Counted from the stretch's first letter, positions 25,438 to 33,750 are shown. The stretch is 64,000 nt of DNA from Natrinema hispanicum (GCF_900111485.1 NZ_FOIC01000005.1:62001-126000), one strand, 5' to 3'. Numbers and translations are program-made. The notes: generated by a model not told the origin, from the letters alone.

Positions 25438-26049
25438 TTACACGTCTATCGACGGGGTTCGAAACGCCCCTTCGTCGAGTTCGGGATCGTACTCTTCGAT
25501 CGCGGCTCGAACCAGCGTGAACACACCTTGTTTGCTCCAGCGTGCGGTATTGATCTCGAGGTCGTAGAACGATCGGTCGGCGATGTCGATCTCGTAGTAC
25601 GATTCGTAGCGTCCGGCTTCGCTGACCTCGCGGACACGCATTTCCGCTTCGGTTTCGACACGATCTTCGATACGGTCGAGCCGGACTTCCTTGGGTGCAT
25701 CGAGCCAGATCCGTATGTCTGCACGGTCACCGGCCAGCCAGCCCGCCAGCCGCGACTCGAGGATGAAGGGTTTGTTTGCCGTGCCCCATTTCTCGGCGAT
25801 CTGTTGGAGGCGTTGGTCTAACGCACGGTCGATCTCGTCGTCCTCGTCGGCTTTCGCGGTGAGTTGGTTGAGACTCATGTCGCGATCTTCGGCGAGTTCA
25901 CGGAAGATGTCGCCACCGGAGACGTAGGGACAGCCCATCGCGTCGGCGAGGCGTTCACACAGCGTGGTCGCCCCACACCCTGGTGGGCCAGAGACGGTGA
26001 GAAAGAGTGTCGTGTCGATTCGCTCGGTCGAACTGTCTGCTGTGGCCAT
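25438..26049 (-). CDS. Cytidylate kinase-like protein lacking the Walker A lysine
   Basis: 203 residues with the P-loop NMP-kinase fold: phosphate loop SGPPGCGATTLCERLA (20-35), GGDIFRELAEDRDMSLNQL (the CMK helix after the second strand), WLDAPKEVRLDRI and the lid-like REVSEAGRYESYYEIDI. The overall match is to the archaeal cytidylate kinase group, which phosphorylates (d)CMP. However, the P-loop reads G-C-G-A-T-T: alanine 27 replaces the lysine that binds the beta/gamma phosphates. Catalysis may therefore be lost or different, and this is probably a paralogue of the housekeeping enzyme. The ATG at 26049 is preferred to 26091. A family-1 element lies beyond the 3' end and a family-2 element upstream. 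Confidence 0.75.
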   Translation of the reverse strand: MATADSSTERIDTTLFLTVSGPPGCGATTLCERLADAMGCPYVSGGDIFRELAEDRDMSLNQLTAKADEDDEIDRALDQRLQQIAEKWGTANKPFILESRLAGWLAGDRADIRIWLDAPKEVRLDRIEDRVETEAEMRVREVSEAGRYESYYEIDIADRSFYDLEINTARWSKQGVFTLVRAAIEEYDPELDEGAFRTPSIDV

Positions 26050-26112
26050 ACGTTGAGTCACTCCATCCCCCGTGAAAAGGTTCCGCCCCAACCGACCACT
26101 GGGGAGAGTCTA

Positions 26113-26191
26113 CAGTACCAACTGAAACTGGTTACACACTGATCGCACAGCCTTCGTGCGAGCAGGTGTCCACTGACGTGCAGTGGCGACG
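26113..26191 (-). repeat. Family-2 palindromic element, copy 1
   Basis: About 79 bp: AACTGAAACTGGTTACACAC, then the hairpin CTGATCGCAC-AGCCTTC-GTGCGAGCAG, then GTGTCCACTGACGTGCAGTGG. The reverse complement of 60285-60365 matches it at most positions. It sits between the divergent starts of the CMP-kinase-like gene and the Tat lipoprotein gene, so it could also hold promoter or operator function. Assigned minus because the other copy runs the opposite way. Confidence 0.75.
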
Positions 26192-26244
26192 ACAGTTCGG
26201 TTCGAAGAGTAACGCCTACAGTCGTCCGCCACCCAACGCCGGAT

Positions 26245-26709
26245 GTGAACCGTCGGACGGTACTTCGAACTGCAGGTGTGGTCGCCACTGTCGGGCTCTC
26301 GGGCTGTGTCGAGGCACTACAGGAACACTACGAAGGGAGCTTTCAGGGAGTCGTTCCAGTCGATATCTACAGCGAGGCCGACCGGCCCTATGACCTCACG
26401 CTCGAGGCCTTCGACTTGAAGACTGATCGGCAGACCTACGACGAGAGCTACACGATCACGGCCGGGCAGCGGGCGACGCCACCGCATCTCGATGCGACCG
26501 AGCAACGGCTTCGCGTGACCAAGATCGATCGGGAGCAACGCGATCGACAGGTCACCAAACGGGCGACGATCACGCAGAACACGAGTTCCGTGGTCATTCG
26601 GCTCACCGACGACGATCTCCTCCTCGAAGTCGAGGGAGACGACGAGGGGAGGAGACCGAACGACGGCGACGCCAGCACCAACGACTCGGCCACCGACATG
26701 TCGGAATAG
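26245..26709 (+). CDS. Predicted Tat-exported lipoprotein, function unknown
   Basis: 154 residues starting at a GTG. The N-terminus RRTVLRTAGVVATVGLSGC has the twin arginines, hydrophobic core and lipobox cysteine (residue about 21) of a haloarchaeal Tat lipoprotein. The mature part is a small beta-rich domain (GVVPVDIYSEADRPYDLTL, then YTITAGQRATPPH, then SSVVIRLTDDDLLLEVEG) with a low-complexity acidic tail. It resembles haloarchaeal immunoglobulin-like lipoproteins, but no ligand is known. It converges on the YcaO gene with about 40 bp between stop codons. Confidence 0.7.
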   Translation: MNRRTVLRTAGVVATVGLSGCVEALQEHYEGSFQGVVPVDIYSEADRPYDLTLEAFDLKTDRQTYDESYTITAGQRATPPHLDATEQRLRVTKIDREQRDRQVTKRATITQNTSSVVIRLTDDDLLLEVEGDDEGRRPNDGDASTNDSATDMSE

Positions 26710-26749
26710 CGCACCGCCGCCGGCGTTTCTCGATGGATTCCGTGACCGA

Positions 26750-28513
26750 TCAGGGATACGGATGGAACGCCCGCTCGAGGCGCGATTCGAAGCCCAGCTC
26801 GTCGGGCACCGTCCGCGCGCGCTCGCCGAAAAACGGCGCGTCGGTAAACAGCGGTTGCGCACCCGGCACGACGACCCGGACGGCCTCGAAACCGAGTGCC
26901 TCGAGGTCTCGAGTCGTCAGGCGTGCGGCGGCGGGCGTCAGGTCGGCGTCACGCACCCGTGAGCAGAGTTCCTCGAGCCGAGCTTCGCCGCTTGGGACGG
27001 GATCTGGACCGACGCTCGCCGCGGGCACCGTCCGATCGACGTCGACGAATTCTCGCGCGCGATCGGGGAACGCGGCGTACTCGCCGATCGCACCGCCAGC
27101 GTCGGCAGCTTCGTCGGGGCCGAGACTGCGCAGTTCCATCCAGTTTTGGATGGCTTCCTCGAGCGCTGACGTCGCGGCTGCTTCGGCGTCGAGACCGGCC
27201 GCCGAGCCGACGGCGAACGCCGGCCACGCGTCGTCGCCTGGCGAGATCGCCTTGTCATCGTCGAGTGCGTCCGACTCCCGGTGGACGGCTACAGCGACGA
27301 CTGGGACGTCGATATCCTGTGTGACGAGCAGTGGCGTCACTGACAGCCCTTCGCTTTGGGCGCGGCGCTCGAGCGTCTCGAAGGCGTCTGTCTCGACTGA
27401 GAGGCCAAGGGGCTCGAACGTCGAGTACCACGCGAGCATGGTCGCGTCGCGCTCGATCACTTCCGTCAGCCCGGAGACGAGCGCGTCGACCGTCGAGGAG
27501 CCAAGTCCCAGCCCGGTCGTGATCGCTGGAACCAGCGTCTCGCCGGGTTGGGGGAACTGGACCGCCGCGGCGGGCAGGTGTGTCTCCTTACCTGTCGCGA
27601 GATTCTCACCCGGGACCCAGCGATGGACGTCACTCGCATCGTAGGCCGGCGCGTCGTCGGGTCGGACGAGGTCCGTCGGCGCGACCGCGTGCTCGAGGTC
27701 GTCCTCGCTCGCGTGGACGAAGTCTGCCTCGAGATAGACGCCAGCGCAGTAGCGTTCGAGGCCCTCGCCGACGGCTTTCATCAGGGCGGCGTTCCAGTCG
27801 TCGGCGACGCCGGCGGCCTGCCGGGGCGCGCTCGCGTCGCTGTAGGCGGTCGTATCCGCGACCGTCGAGAGGTAGTAGGGTGTCGGGAAGGACTCGACCT
27901 CGGCGATGCTCGAGATGGGGCCAACGCGATCGTCGATCGCTCCCTCGGCATGTTCGACCGCAGTCTCGAGCGGGAGTGTTTCGGCGTCGCGCTCGAGGGT
28001 GCGATCGCGCTCGCCCTCGGCACACGTACAGCCCGGGACGGGCAGTATCTGCCGGCGAGCGTGGGGCACTTCGCGTACCTGCCCGATGATCGACTCCTCG
28101 TCGCCCGAGAGGACGCGCACGCATTCCCGGCCAGCGATTGCACCGGCGAGTCGTGCGGCGGCGCGATCGGCCTGTGGCTTCGCGGCGCGATCTTCGACGT
28201 TCGACGCGACACGTGCACGCAGGCAGTCGAAACAGGCGGTGGCAGGCGCAAAGCCAGAGATAGCCGCGTCCACGTCCGGGAGCGGATGGTTGCCGACCCC
28301 GCCGATTTCGACGGCGATCCAGGGCGTGCCCCCCTCGAGTGCGGCCTCGTTCGCCCGGTCGAACGTCGCCGAGCCGGCGACGTCACTGACGATTGCAAAG
28401 CGAGCGTCGGCGATCTCGCCGGGACGTGCCTCGCGGACGCCGATATCGACGTCATCGAGCGCGGTGACGACGGCCTCACGGACTGGATCGTCACCCACGA
28501 CTGAAACTTGCAT
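26750..28513 (-). CDS. YcaO-domain protein with N-terminal Zn-binding domain
   Basis: 587 residues. Residues 1 to about 200 form a Rossmann-like domain with paired thiols Cys94 and Cys97 (ACFDCLRA) and Cys162 and Cys164 (GCTCAEGE), as in the Zn-tetrathiolate of E1-like partners of YcaO proteins. Residues about 220-587 are a YcaO ATP-grasp-like domain. Its Glu-rich helices are ALMKAVGEGLERYCAGVY, VDALVSGLTEVIERDATML and SALEEAIQNWMELRSL, and it ends in FHPYP, reminiscent of the proline-rich C-terminus of azoline-forming enzymes. YcaO enzymes use ATP to activate peptide amides for azoline, thioamide or amidine formation. No precursor peptide, dehydrogenase or TfuA is adjacent. The ATG at 28513 is preferred to 28573. 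Confidence 0.85.
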   Translation of the reverse strand: MQVSVVGDDPVREAVVTALDDVDIGVREARPGEIADARFAIVSDVAGSATFDRANEAALEGGTPWIAVEIGGVGNHPLPDVDAAISGFAPATACFDCLRARVASNVEDRAAKPQADRAAARLAGAIAGRECVRVLSGDEESIIGQVREVPHARRQILPVPGCTCAEGERDRTLERDAETLPLETAVEHAEGAIDDRVGPISSIAEVESFPTPYYLSTVADTTAYSDASAPRQAAGVADDWNAALMKAVGEGLERYCAGVYLEADFVHASEDDLEHAVAPTDLVRPDDAPAYDASDVHRWVPGENLATGKETHLPAAAVQFPQPGETLVPAITTGLGLGSSTVDALVSGLTEVIERDATMLAWYSTFEPLGLSVETDAFETLERRAQSEGLSVTPLLVTQDIDVPVVAVAVHRESDALDDDKAISPGDDAWPAFAVGSAAGLDAEAAATSALEEAIQNWMELRSLGPDEAADAGGAIGEYAAFPDRAREFVDVDRTVPAASVGPDPVPSGEARLEELCSRVRDADLTPAAARLTTRDLEALGFEAVRVVVPGAQPLFTDAPFFGERARTVPDELGFESRLERAFHPYP

Positions 28514-28577
28514 ACCCCTATCTGCTGGGGCAGGCGGCAAAAACGCCCCGCTCGAGCGTAGTCGGGGCACCATGGAC

Positions 28578-29816
28578 TCAGTCCTCGGATGGTGCCATCG
28601 AGTCGACGTAGACGAGTTCGTCAGCCCGCTCGAGTAGCTGAACCCCCCAGGTGACAGTGACGGGGACGAGCGCGGTCGTGAAGATGGCGATGAAGACGAG
28701 GATCGAGAACAGCGACTGGTCGATCACGCCGGCTTGATAGGCGACGCCCGCGATGATGATTTCGACGGTGCCGCGACCGTTCATCCCGAAGCCGACGACC
28801 AGTCCCTCGCGCGAGGTCAGCGATGTCGGGAGCGAAAACAGCCAGGAACCGACGATTTTGCCGAGAAACGCAATAGCAACGAGCACGACGAGTATGCCAA
28901 CGCTGTCAGCGAACACATCGAACGTGATCTGGAAGCCGATCGTGACGAAAAAGACCGGTGCGAACAACCCCATCGCGAGATCGTAGATGACCATGTGAAT
29001 GTGCTCGTACAGGCCAGGCTCGACGTCGGCTTGCCGGAGGAACATCCCCGCGATGAACCCGCCGATGATCATGTGCAGGTCCGCGAGCGTCGCGAGCTGA
29101 GCGAACAACAGTGAAACCAGCAGGGCGAACGTAAATGCCGTCGTCCGATTGACGAAGCCATATCGTTCGCGCTGGCCTTCGATATACCGCCATGCGAGCG
29201 GCAGGAACCGATAGCCGATTACGAGTGTGACTGCGAAGAAGCCAAGCGCCTTGAGGAGGATCACACTGAGCTCGGTCGGGTCGAGCCCGCCAGCGGTCAC
29301 GTAGCTATCGACACCCGCGTACGCGATGAGCACGCCAACGTCGGAGGCGAGTGCCCCGCCGAGTAACACGTTCGCGATCCGCGTCTCGAGCAAGTCGAGA
29401 TCAGCGAGAATGCGCGATTTCGTGGCCAGCGACGTGGCGGCCATCGCGAGGCCGAGAAACAGCGCCGCGCCGACTGAGATTCCGAGCCAGATACCGGCCG
29501 CGTAGCCGAGGCCGAACGGGATGACGAAGGCCCCGAAGGCGATCAACAGCGCCTGCGGGCCGAGTTCGAACAGCTCACGGAGATCGACCTCCATGCCGAC
29601 GTAGACCATCAGAAGGAACACGCCGAGTTCGGACAGGACCGAGAGTAGCTCTGAGGGATGGAGGAGCCCAAGCAACGCCGGGCCGAACGCGATGCCGGCG
29701 AACAACTCACCCATCATCGTCGGATAGCCGACTCGCTCGGCGAGCGCGCCGAACACCCACGCAACCGAGAGAACGAGCAGGAGGCTCAGAAGGTCGATAT
29801 GGACTACCTCGACCAT
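28578..29816 (-). CDS. CPA2-family cation:proton antiporter (KefB-type)
   Basis: 412 residues with about 12 transmembrane segments and the antiporter core. Features include SVAWVFGALAERVGYPTMMG at the N-terminus, LGLAMAATSLATKSRILADL, ASDVGVLIAYAGVD with the ion-binding Asp, and the later GFGMNGRGTVEIIIAGVAY that typifies the CPA2 NhaP/KefB branch. It exchanges Na+ or K+ for protons across the membrane. Unlike full Kef systems there is no C-terminal RCK/TrkA-N domain. It directly precedes the YcaO gene on the same strand (about 64 bp apart), so the two may form a transcription unit. Its upstream side faces the TnpB element. Confidence 0.9.
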   Translation of the reverse strand: MVEVVHIDLLSLLLVLSVAWVFGALAERVGYPTMMGELFAGIAFGPALLGLLHPSELLSVLSELGVFLLMVYVGMEVDLRELFELGPQALLIAFGAFVIPFGLGYAAGIWLGISVGAALFLGLAMAATSLATKSRILADLDLLETRIANVLLGGALASDVGVLIAYAGVDSYVTAGGLDPTELSVILLKALGFFAVTLVIGYRFLPLAWRYIEGQRERYGFVNRTTAFTFALLVSLLFAQLATLADLHMIIGGFIAGMFLRQADVEPGLYEHIHMVIYDLAMGLFAPVFFVTIGFQITFDVFADSVGILVVLVAIAFLGKIVGSWLFSLPTSLTSREGLVVGFGMNGRGTVEIIIAGVAYQAGVIDQSLFSILVFIAIFTTALVPVTVTWGVQLLERADELVYVDSMAPSED

Positions 29817-29950
29817 CGGTTACACCTCGCTGGATATGGGACGACCGTGTCGCTGAATTCGCATATGAACCTGCCGGTGGAGATACTTTACTAGCTGTCC
29901 CATCACAATCAGTTCAGGTATACCCGACGGCACACAGCTACTTTAGTAAA

Positions 29951-29980
29951 CTACCCTACCCTACCCTACCCTACCCTACT
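29951..29980. repeat. Pentanucleotide run, (CTACC)5CTACT
   Basis: Six 5-bp units in tandem. On the minus strand they read GGGTA repeated, giving at least four G-tracts separated by two bases, which is favourable for a G-quadruplex. The run adjoins the terminal hairpin of the TnpB element, where the guide part of an omega-RNA would lie. Confidence 0.8.
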
Positions 29981-30018
29981 CCCTCAGCGCATACGCGCCT
30001 CGGTCCGTGAGGGTAGGG
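29974..30018 (-). ncRNA. Right-end hairpin and putative 3' part of the TnpB omega-RNA
   Basis: CCCTACTCCCTCA (29974-29986) pairs with TGAGGGTAGGG (30008-30018) with a two-base bulge, capping an inner GCG-CATA-CGC loop. It lies just past the tnpB stop, where the reRNA/omega-RNA scaffold ends in characterised TnpB systems. The RNA itself is inferred; the hairpin is seen. Confidence 0.55.
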
Positions 30019-30040
30019 CTTTGATGTGGACTCCTGGCAA

Positions 30041-31291
30041 TCAGTCACCGGCAATAGGCTGGTGACTCTCGCTGTTCACCGTCCCACCATTCACACGCAC
30101 GTCTACTGGTGCGTCTCCGCTCCCCGACGTGGGCGAGGAACGGAGTCTGTGTTTTTGCTTCCGGGCGTACCGTAGCCCGATATTCTTCGCCGCGTTGTAG
30201 TCCGCGTTGACTTCGTAGCCGCACTTCTGGCAATGGAAATGTGCGCCGTCACGGTTCGCTTCGTGCGTGAACCCACAGTCTGTCCGAGAACAGCGTTGGG
30301 ACGTGTGGTTCGGCTCGACTTGTTCCACGGAGACACCGCGTTCAGGTGCCTTGTAGGAGACGTACTCGAATAGGCGTCGGAACGCCCAGACATGGTGCCA
30401 CTTTGCCTGTGGAAGCCGTTCGCGGATGTCTGTTAAGTCCTCAAACACGATTACGTCGCACCCGTTCTCAACAGCTTCCGTGACGATCTCGTTGGCGACA
30501 GTGTGGATATACTGCTTTCGCCACGCTTCTTCGCGCTTGCCAAGGCGAAGAAGCACGTTATGCGCGGCTTGTGTTCCGCACTGTTGCATCTCACCCCGTC
30601 GCTTCTCGAACTCGCGGCACCAGTGGTTGTACTCGTCACCCTGCCAGAAGTTACCGGTCGAAGCTACTGCGAGGCTGTTGACGCCGAGGTCGATACCGAG
30701 GACTGTTTGGTGCTCGGTATCGCCCGAAACCTCGGACTCGTCATCGCCCGAATCGTCCTTCCGAGTCGTGATGTGGAAGTAGAACTCGTCGGTCGCCTTC
30801 TCGTATTGCAGTGTACTCGCCCGGAACTCGTACTCTTCAGAGAGAATATACCGCTCGTAGGGGGTCGGACTGTCTGCCGGCAGTTCAAAGTCGCACTCGA
30901 CACGCCCGTTGACGGTCGAGAGAGACACATGATTGCGGTAGAACGTCGCGCTCCGCTTGTCGTATACCATGCTCCATGAGGTGAACTCTGGCTGGCTCAC
31001 CCGCTTGCCCTGTTTCCATCGTTCGACGCATCCCTTGACGGCTTGGACGGCGCGTCGGATGGCTTCTTGAACGAGGTTCGCGGTGAGATCAGTTTCCTCG
31101 CGGAGTTCTTCGTAGAGCGCGTCCCGTGCAGTTGTGTTGGCGGTGATGCACTCTGTGTAAGAGACATCAGACCAACAGAACTCGGCAGTTCGGTTGGCGC
31201 AGTGAAGGAACTGGCGAGCGGATTCGTGGAAGTCGTCGCGGCACTCATCAGGAACGATGAGTTTGACCGGCGCGGTTCGACGTACTTCCAT
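30041..31291 (-). CDS. tnpB: RNA-guided endonuclease TnpB (IS1341/OrfB type)
   Basis: 416 residues, full length. The RuvC-like core is intact: LGIDLGVNSLAVAS (first Asp), DVIVFEDLTDIRERL (Glu) and NADYNAAKNIGLRY (last Asp). The zinc finger has CSRTDCGF and CQKCGYEV. The N-terminus MEVRRTAPVKLIVPDECRD is the usual haloarchaeal TnpB start. TnpB proteins cleave DNA guided by a right-end-derived omega-RNA and help the transposon persist. No frameshift or stop disrupts the frame, so the nuclease may be active even though no TnpA is present. A conserved hairpin follows the stop. Confidence 0.92.
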   Translation of the reverse strand: MEVRRTAPVKLIVPDECRDDFHESARQFLHCANRTAEFCWSDVSYTECITANTTARDALYEELREETDLTANLVQEAIRRAVQAVKGCVERWKQGKRVSQPEFTSWSMVYDKRSATFYRNHVSLSTVNGRVECDFELPADSPTPYERYILSEEYEFRASTLQYEKATDEFYFHITTRKDDSGDDESEVSGDTEHQTVLGIDLGVNSLAVASTGNFWQGDEYNHWCREFEKRRGEMQQCGTQAAHNVLLRLGKREEAWRKQYIHTVANEIVTEAVENGCDVIVFEDLTDIRERLPQAKWHHVWAFRRLFEYVSYKAPERGVSVEQVEPNHTSQRCSRTDCGFTHEANRDGAHFHCQKCGYEVNADYNAAKNIGLRYARKQKHRLRSSPTSGSGDAPVDVRVNGGTVNSESHQPIAGD

Positions 31292-31480
31292 GTTTCAGAT
31301 TGCTGTCTGACGGTACTTATACGATTGGGAGTCGGATAACTACCGTCGTGCGGTTGCGTCGTCCTTCGTCGGTTTCCTCTCCGGCCTACTTGCTCCTTGA
31401 GGACGGAGGCTCCACCTCGAATTATGCTGAACCGGGCTGCATACTACTGATTTAATTGGTTTTCGAGGCCTTCGAACAGC

Positions 31481-31530
31481 GACGACGGGTTGCGAGTGTG
31501 CCGGAGCGACTGTCCAACCGACGGTCTCAT
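31481..31530 (+). repeat. Family-1 palindromic element, partial copy C'
   Basis: GACGACGGGTTGCGAGTGTG followed by CCGGAGCGACTGTCC and ending CCGACGGTCTCAT resembles the right half of copy C. It precedes that copy directly, so about one and a half elements stand in tandem next to the TnpB element. Confidence 0.55.
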
Positions 31531-31613
31531 ACGGTCTGCTGTCACTGTGTACCGACGCACCCGCATGACGGGTTGCGGATGCGCCGGAAATGCCGTACAG
31601 TAGTCCGTCTCAG
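31526..31613 (+). repeat. Family-1 palindromic element, copy C
   Basis: About 88 bp from CTCATACGGTCTGCTGTCAC through CGCATGACGGGTTGCGGATG and CGCCGG to CAGTAGTCCGTCTCAG. Its right end contains the TGA stop codon (31610-31612, read on the minus strand) of the MATE gene. Confidence 0.8.
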
Positions 31614-33082
31614 TCGTCGGTACTGGTCTCGAGGTCGGCCCCGGGCTCGAGGTCGGCCCCGGGCTCGAGGTCGTCGCCCAGCGCCGGTCCCGCAGGGCTC
31701 TCAGTCACGTCGACGTTACGCCAGGTACCTCTGCGATACCAGCCGTAGGTGAGCGCGGCACCGACGACGTTCGAGATCGCGAAGGCGATCCAGATCCCGC
31801 GGTAGTCGATCGCCTGTGAAAGGCCGTAGGCGATCGGCAGTCGGATCAGCGCGTACGTCACGAGGACGATCGCCGCCGCGGTCAGCGTCTTGCCGGTCCC
31901 ACGGAAGCTGCCGTTGTAGGCCCGCATCACGCCGATGAACCCGAACGAGGGCGCGACATACCGGAGGAACGTCACGCCGACTTCGATGACCCGCTGGTCG
32001 TCAGTAAAGGCGGCCGTGATCGGTTCTGCGGCGAGCCACGCTACGACGCCGAGTACACCGAGGATGACGAACATGGTGCGGGCGGCGAAGTTCGCGGCGG
32101 CTTCTGCGCGATCCGGTTTGTCCGCCCCGACGTTCTGACCGGTCATCGTCTCGACGCCACGAGCGACCGCGATCGCTGGCAGAAAGATGACCGAGAACAC
32201 GCGCGTTCCGATCCCGTAGGCTGCGACGACGTAGGTGGGGAACAGCCCAACGATCACCAGCAGGAGGTTGATCGAGAGTGCACGGCCCATCCCCTCGATC
32301 GACGCCGGGAATCCGATGCTGACGAGTTGCTTCGTGAAGGAGAGATCCGGCCGCATCTGTCCGAGCCGGATCCGAACACCTCTCGAACCCTGAAACATGA
32401 TCGCGAGTCCGACGACGAGCGCGAGGGAACGGGAGAAGACCGTCGCGATCGCTGCCCCCTCGATTCCGAGTCTGGGGAACGGCCCCCAGCCGAAGATCAG
32501 GAAGGGGTCGAGGATGACGTTGAGCAGCACCGAGCCGAACATGACCAGCATCGGCGTGATCGTGTCCCCGTAGCCCCGCATCAGCGCAATGAAGACGAAG
32601 AAACCGAACATAAACGGCAGCCCGAGTGAGATAACCTGCATGTAGTCGGTCGCAAGCCGCAATACGTCGTCCGATGCCCCCAGCAGACCGAGCAGTTCAC
32701 CGACGAAGCCATAGCCGACGAGCCCGAGGAGCATCGCACCAAGTAGCGATACCGCCACCGTCTGAGAGGCGGCGTACTCCGCTTTCGACTCCTCATCCGC
32801 ACCGGTATACTGTGCGACAAGGACGCTCCCGGCGACTGACAGTCCCATCCCGACGGAAATCAGCAGAAAGACCATCGGGAACGCGAAGCTAATCGCTGCA
32901 AGCGCCTCGGTGTTGTACTGGCCCAGCCAGAACGTGTCGATGAGGTTGTACGCCGTCTGCAGCAGGTTTGTCACGATGATCGGCAGCGACAGATAGAACA
33001 GCGGTCCCGCGATGTCGCCGGAAGTCAGATCGAACTCATCGCGACCCTTGAACAGCCCCGACAACCGATCCAGCAGGCTCAT
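31610..33082 (-). CDS. MATE-family multidrug/cation antiporter
   Basis: 490 residues with 12 hydrophobic segments in two homologous halves. N-terminal features are FDLTSGDIAGPLFYLSLPI and NLIDTFWLGQYNTEALAAIS, typical of DinF/NorM-type MATE efflux pumps driven by Na+ or H+. The C-terminal tail is an acidic repeat (LEPGADLEPGADLE) encoded by a perfect 18-bp tandem duplication (31629-31664), probably a recent expansion. The stop codon comes from a family-1 palindromic element. The start overlaps the TetR gene's stop by 4 bp, so the pair is co-transcribed, with the regulator first. Confidence 0.92.
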   Translation of the reverse strand: MSLLDRLSGLFKGRDEFDLTSGDIAGPLFYLSLPIIVTNLLQTAYNLIDTFWLGQYNTEALAAISFAFPMVFLLISVGMGLSVAGSVLVAQYTGADEESKAEYAASQTVAVSLLGAMLLGLVGYGFVGELLGLLGASDDVLRLATDYMQVISLGLPFMFGFFVFIALMRGYGDTITPMLVMFGSVLLNVILDPFLIFGWGPFPRLGIEGAAIATVFSRSLALVVGLAIMFQGSRGVRIRLGQMRPDLSFTKQLVSIGFPASIEGMGRALSINLLLVIVGLFPTYVVAAYGIGTRVFSVIFLPAIAVARGVETMTGQNVGADKPDRAEAAANFAARTMFVILGVLGVVAWLAAEPITAAFTDDQRVIEVGVTFLRYVAPSFGFIGVMRAYNGSFRGTGKTLTAAAIVLVTYALIRLPIAYGLSQAIDYRGIWIAFAISNVVGAALTYGWYRRGTWRNVDVTESPAGPALGDDLEPGADLEPGADLETSTDD

Positions 33083-33711
33083 TCGCCGTCTCCTCCGTGC
33101 TCGACACGCGTCGATACGCTGTCACGGCTCCCGGCTTTCTCCGGCCGCAGCGTTTCGTCGATATACATGTGGACGTACTGACGCGTTCGTTCGGGCGGCC
33201 GGTCGACCGCAGTCGCACGCGTCTGTGCACCGTGAAACAGCGTGACGAGGAAGTCGGCCGTCGCCTCCGGCTCGACGTCATCATGGAACTCACCCGCCTT
33301 GAGCCCGTCAGCGACGAGCGTCGCGATGCGCTCTCGGAGCGCGCGGTCGAACTCGCGCAATCGCTCCCGGTAGGCCTCGTTGTACGGCGACTGCGCCTTG
33401 ATCTCGAGGATCGCCGTCCGGAACTCCTCGGCGGAGTCGTCCGACGGCGTCAGCAGTTCGTCGGTGAACTCGTGGAGCCGTTCGGCCGGTGTCTCGCCGG
33501 GCACGGTCTCAGTTCGCTCCTCGAATCGGTCTAGCAGAAACTCAAGAAACGACTCGAGGAGGTCCTGTTTGCTGTCGAAGTGGTAGTGGAGGGTTCCTTT
33601 GCTCTTTGTCGATTCGGCGGCGATGTCTTGCATCGTCACCTCCGCGTACCCGTGTTTACAGAGGGCACAATACGTCGCCTCCATGAGGTCGTCGATGGTT
33701 TCGTCGGACAT
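33079..33711 (-). CDS. TetR/AcrR-family repressor of the MATE operon
   Basis: 210 residues. The N-terminal HTH is TMQDIAAESTKSKGTLHYHF (about 26-45), exactly the TetR recognition-helix arrangement, and the rest is an alpha-helical ligand domain containing VPGETPAERLHEFTDELLTP. The family represses efflux genes and releases DNA when a drug or metabolite binds. The gene lies directly upstream of, and overlaps, the MATE gene. A perfect 14-bp palindrome just before its start is the likely operator, so it probably represses both itself and the pump. Confidence 0.92.
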   Translation of the reverse strand: MSDETIDDLMEATYCALCKHGYAEVTMQDIAAESTKSKGTLHYHFDSKQDLLESFLEFLLDRFEERTETVPGETPAERLHEFTDELLTPSDDSAEEFRTAILEIKAQSPYNEAYRERLREFDRALRERIATLVADGLKAGEFHDDVEPEATADFLVTLFHGAQTRATAVDRPPERTRQYVHMYIDETLRPEKAGSRDSVSTRVEHGGDGE

Positions 33712-33736
33712 TCAGAACGGATCTATCCAAACTTAC

Positions 33737-33750
33737 TGACTGGCCAGTCA
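33737..33750. promoter_or_regulatory. Palindromic operator for the TetR/MATE operon
   Basis: TGACTGGCCAGTCA is a perfect 14-bp palindrome centred about 32 bp upstream of the TetR start codon at 33711, in the position of a TetR-type autoregulatory operator overlapping the promoter. Confidence 0.65.

Larger units (their letters stand above)
29940..31440 (-). mobile_element. IS1341-type element of the IS200/IS605 family (tnpB only)
   Basis: A single tnpB gene with the expected downstream right-end hairpin and no tnpA, so the element is non-autonomous for transposition. Outer limits are approximate: the right end is near the CTACC repeat and hairpin at 29951-30018, and the left end lies somewhere between the tnpB start and the family-1 repeat region around 31440. 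No target duplication is expected for this family. Confidence 0.7.

Noticed and set aside
29951..29980. Short tandem repeat considered as a CRISPR array
   Set aside because: Units are only 5 bp with no spacers and no cas genes nearby; it is a simple repeat at an IS end.
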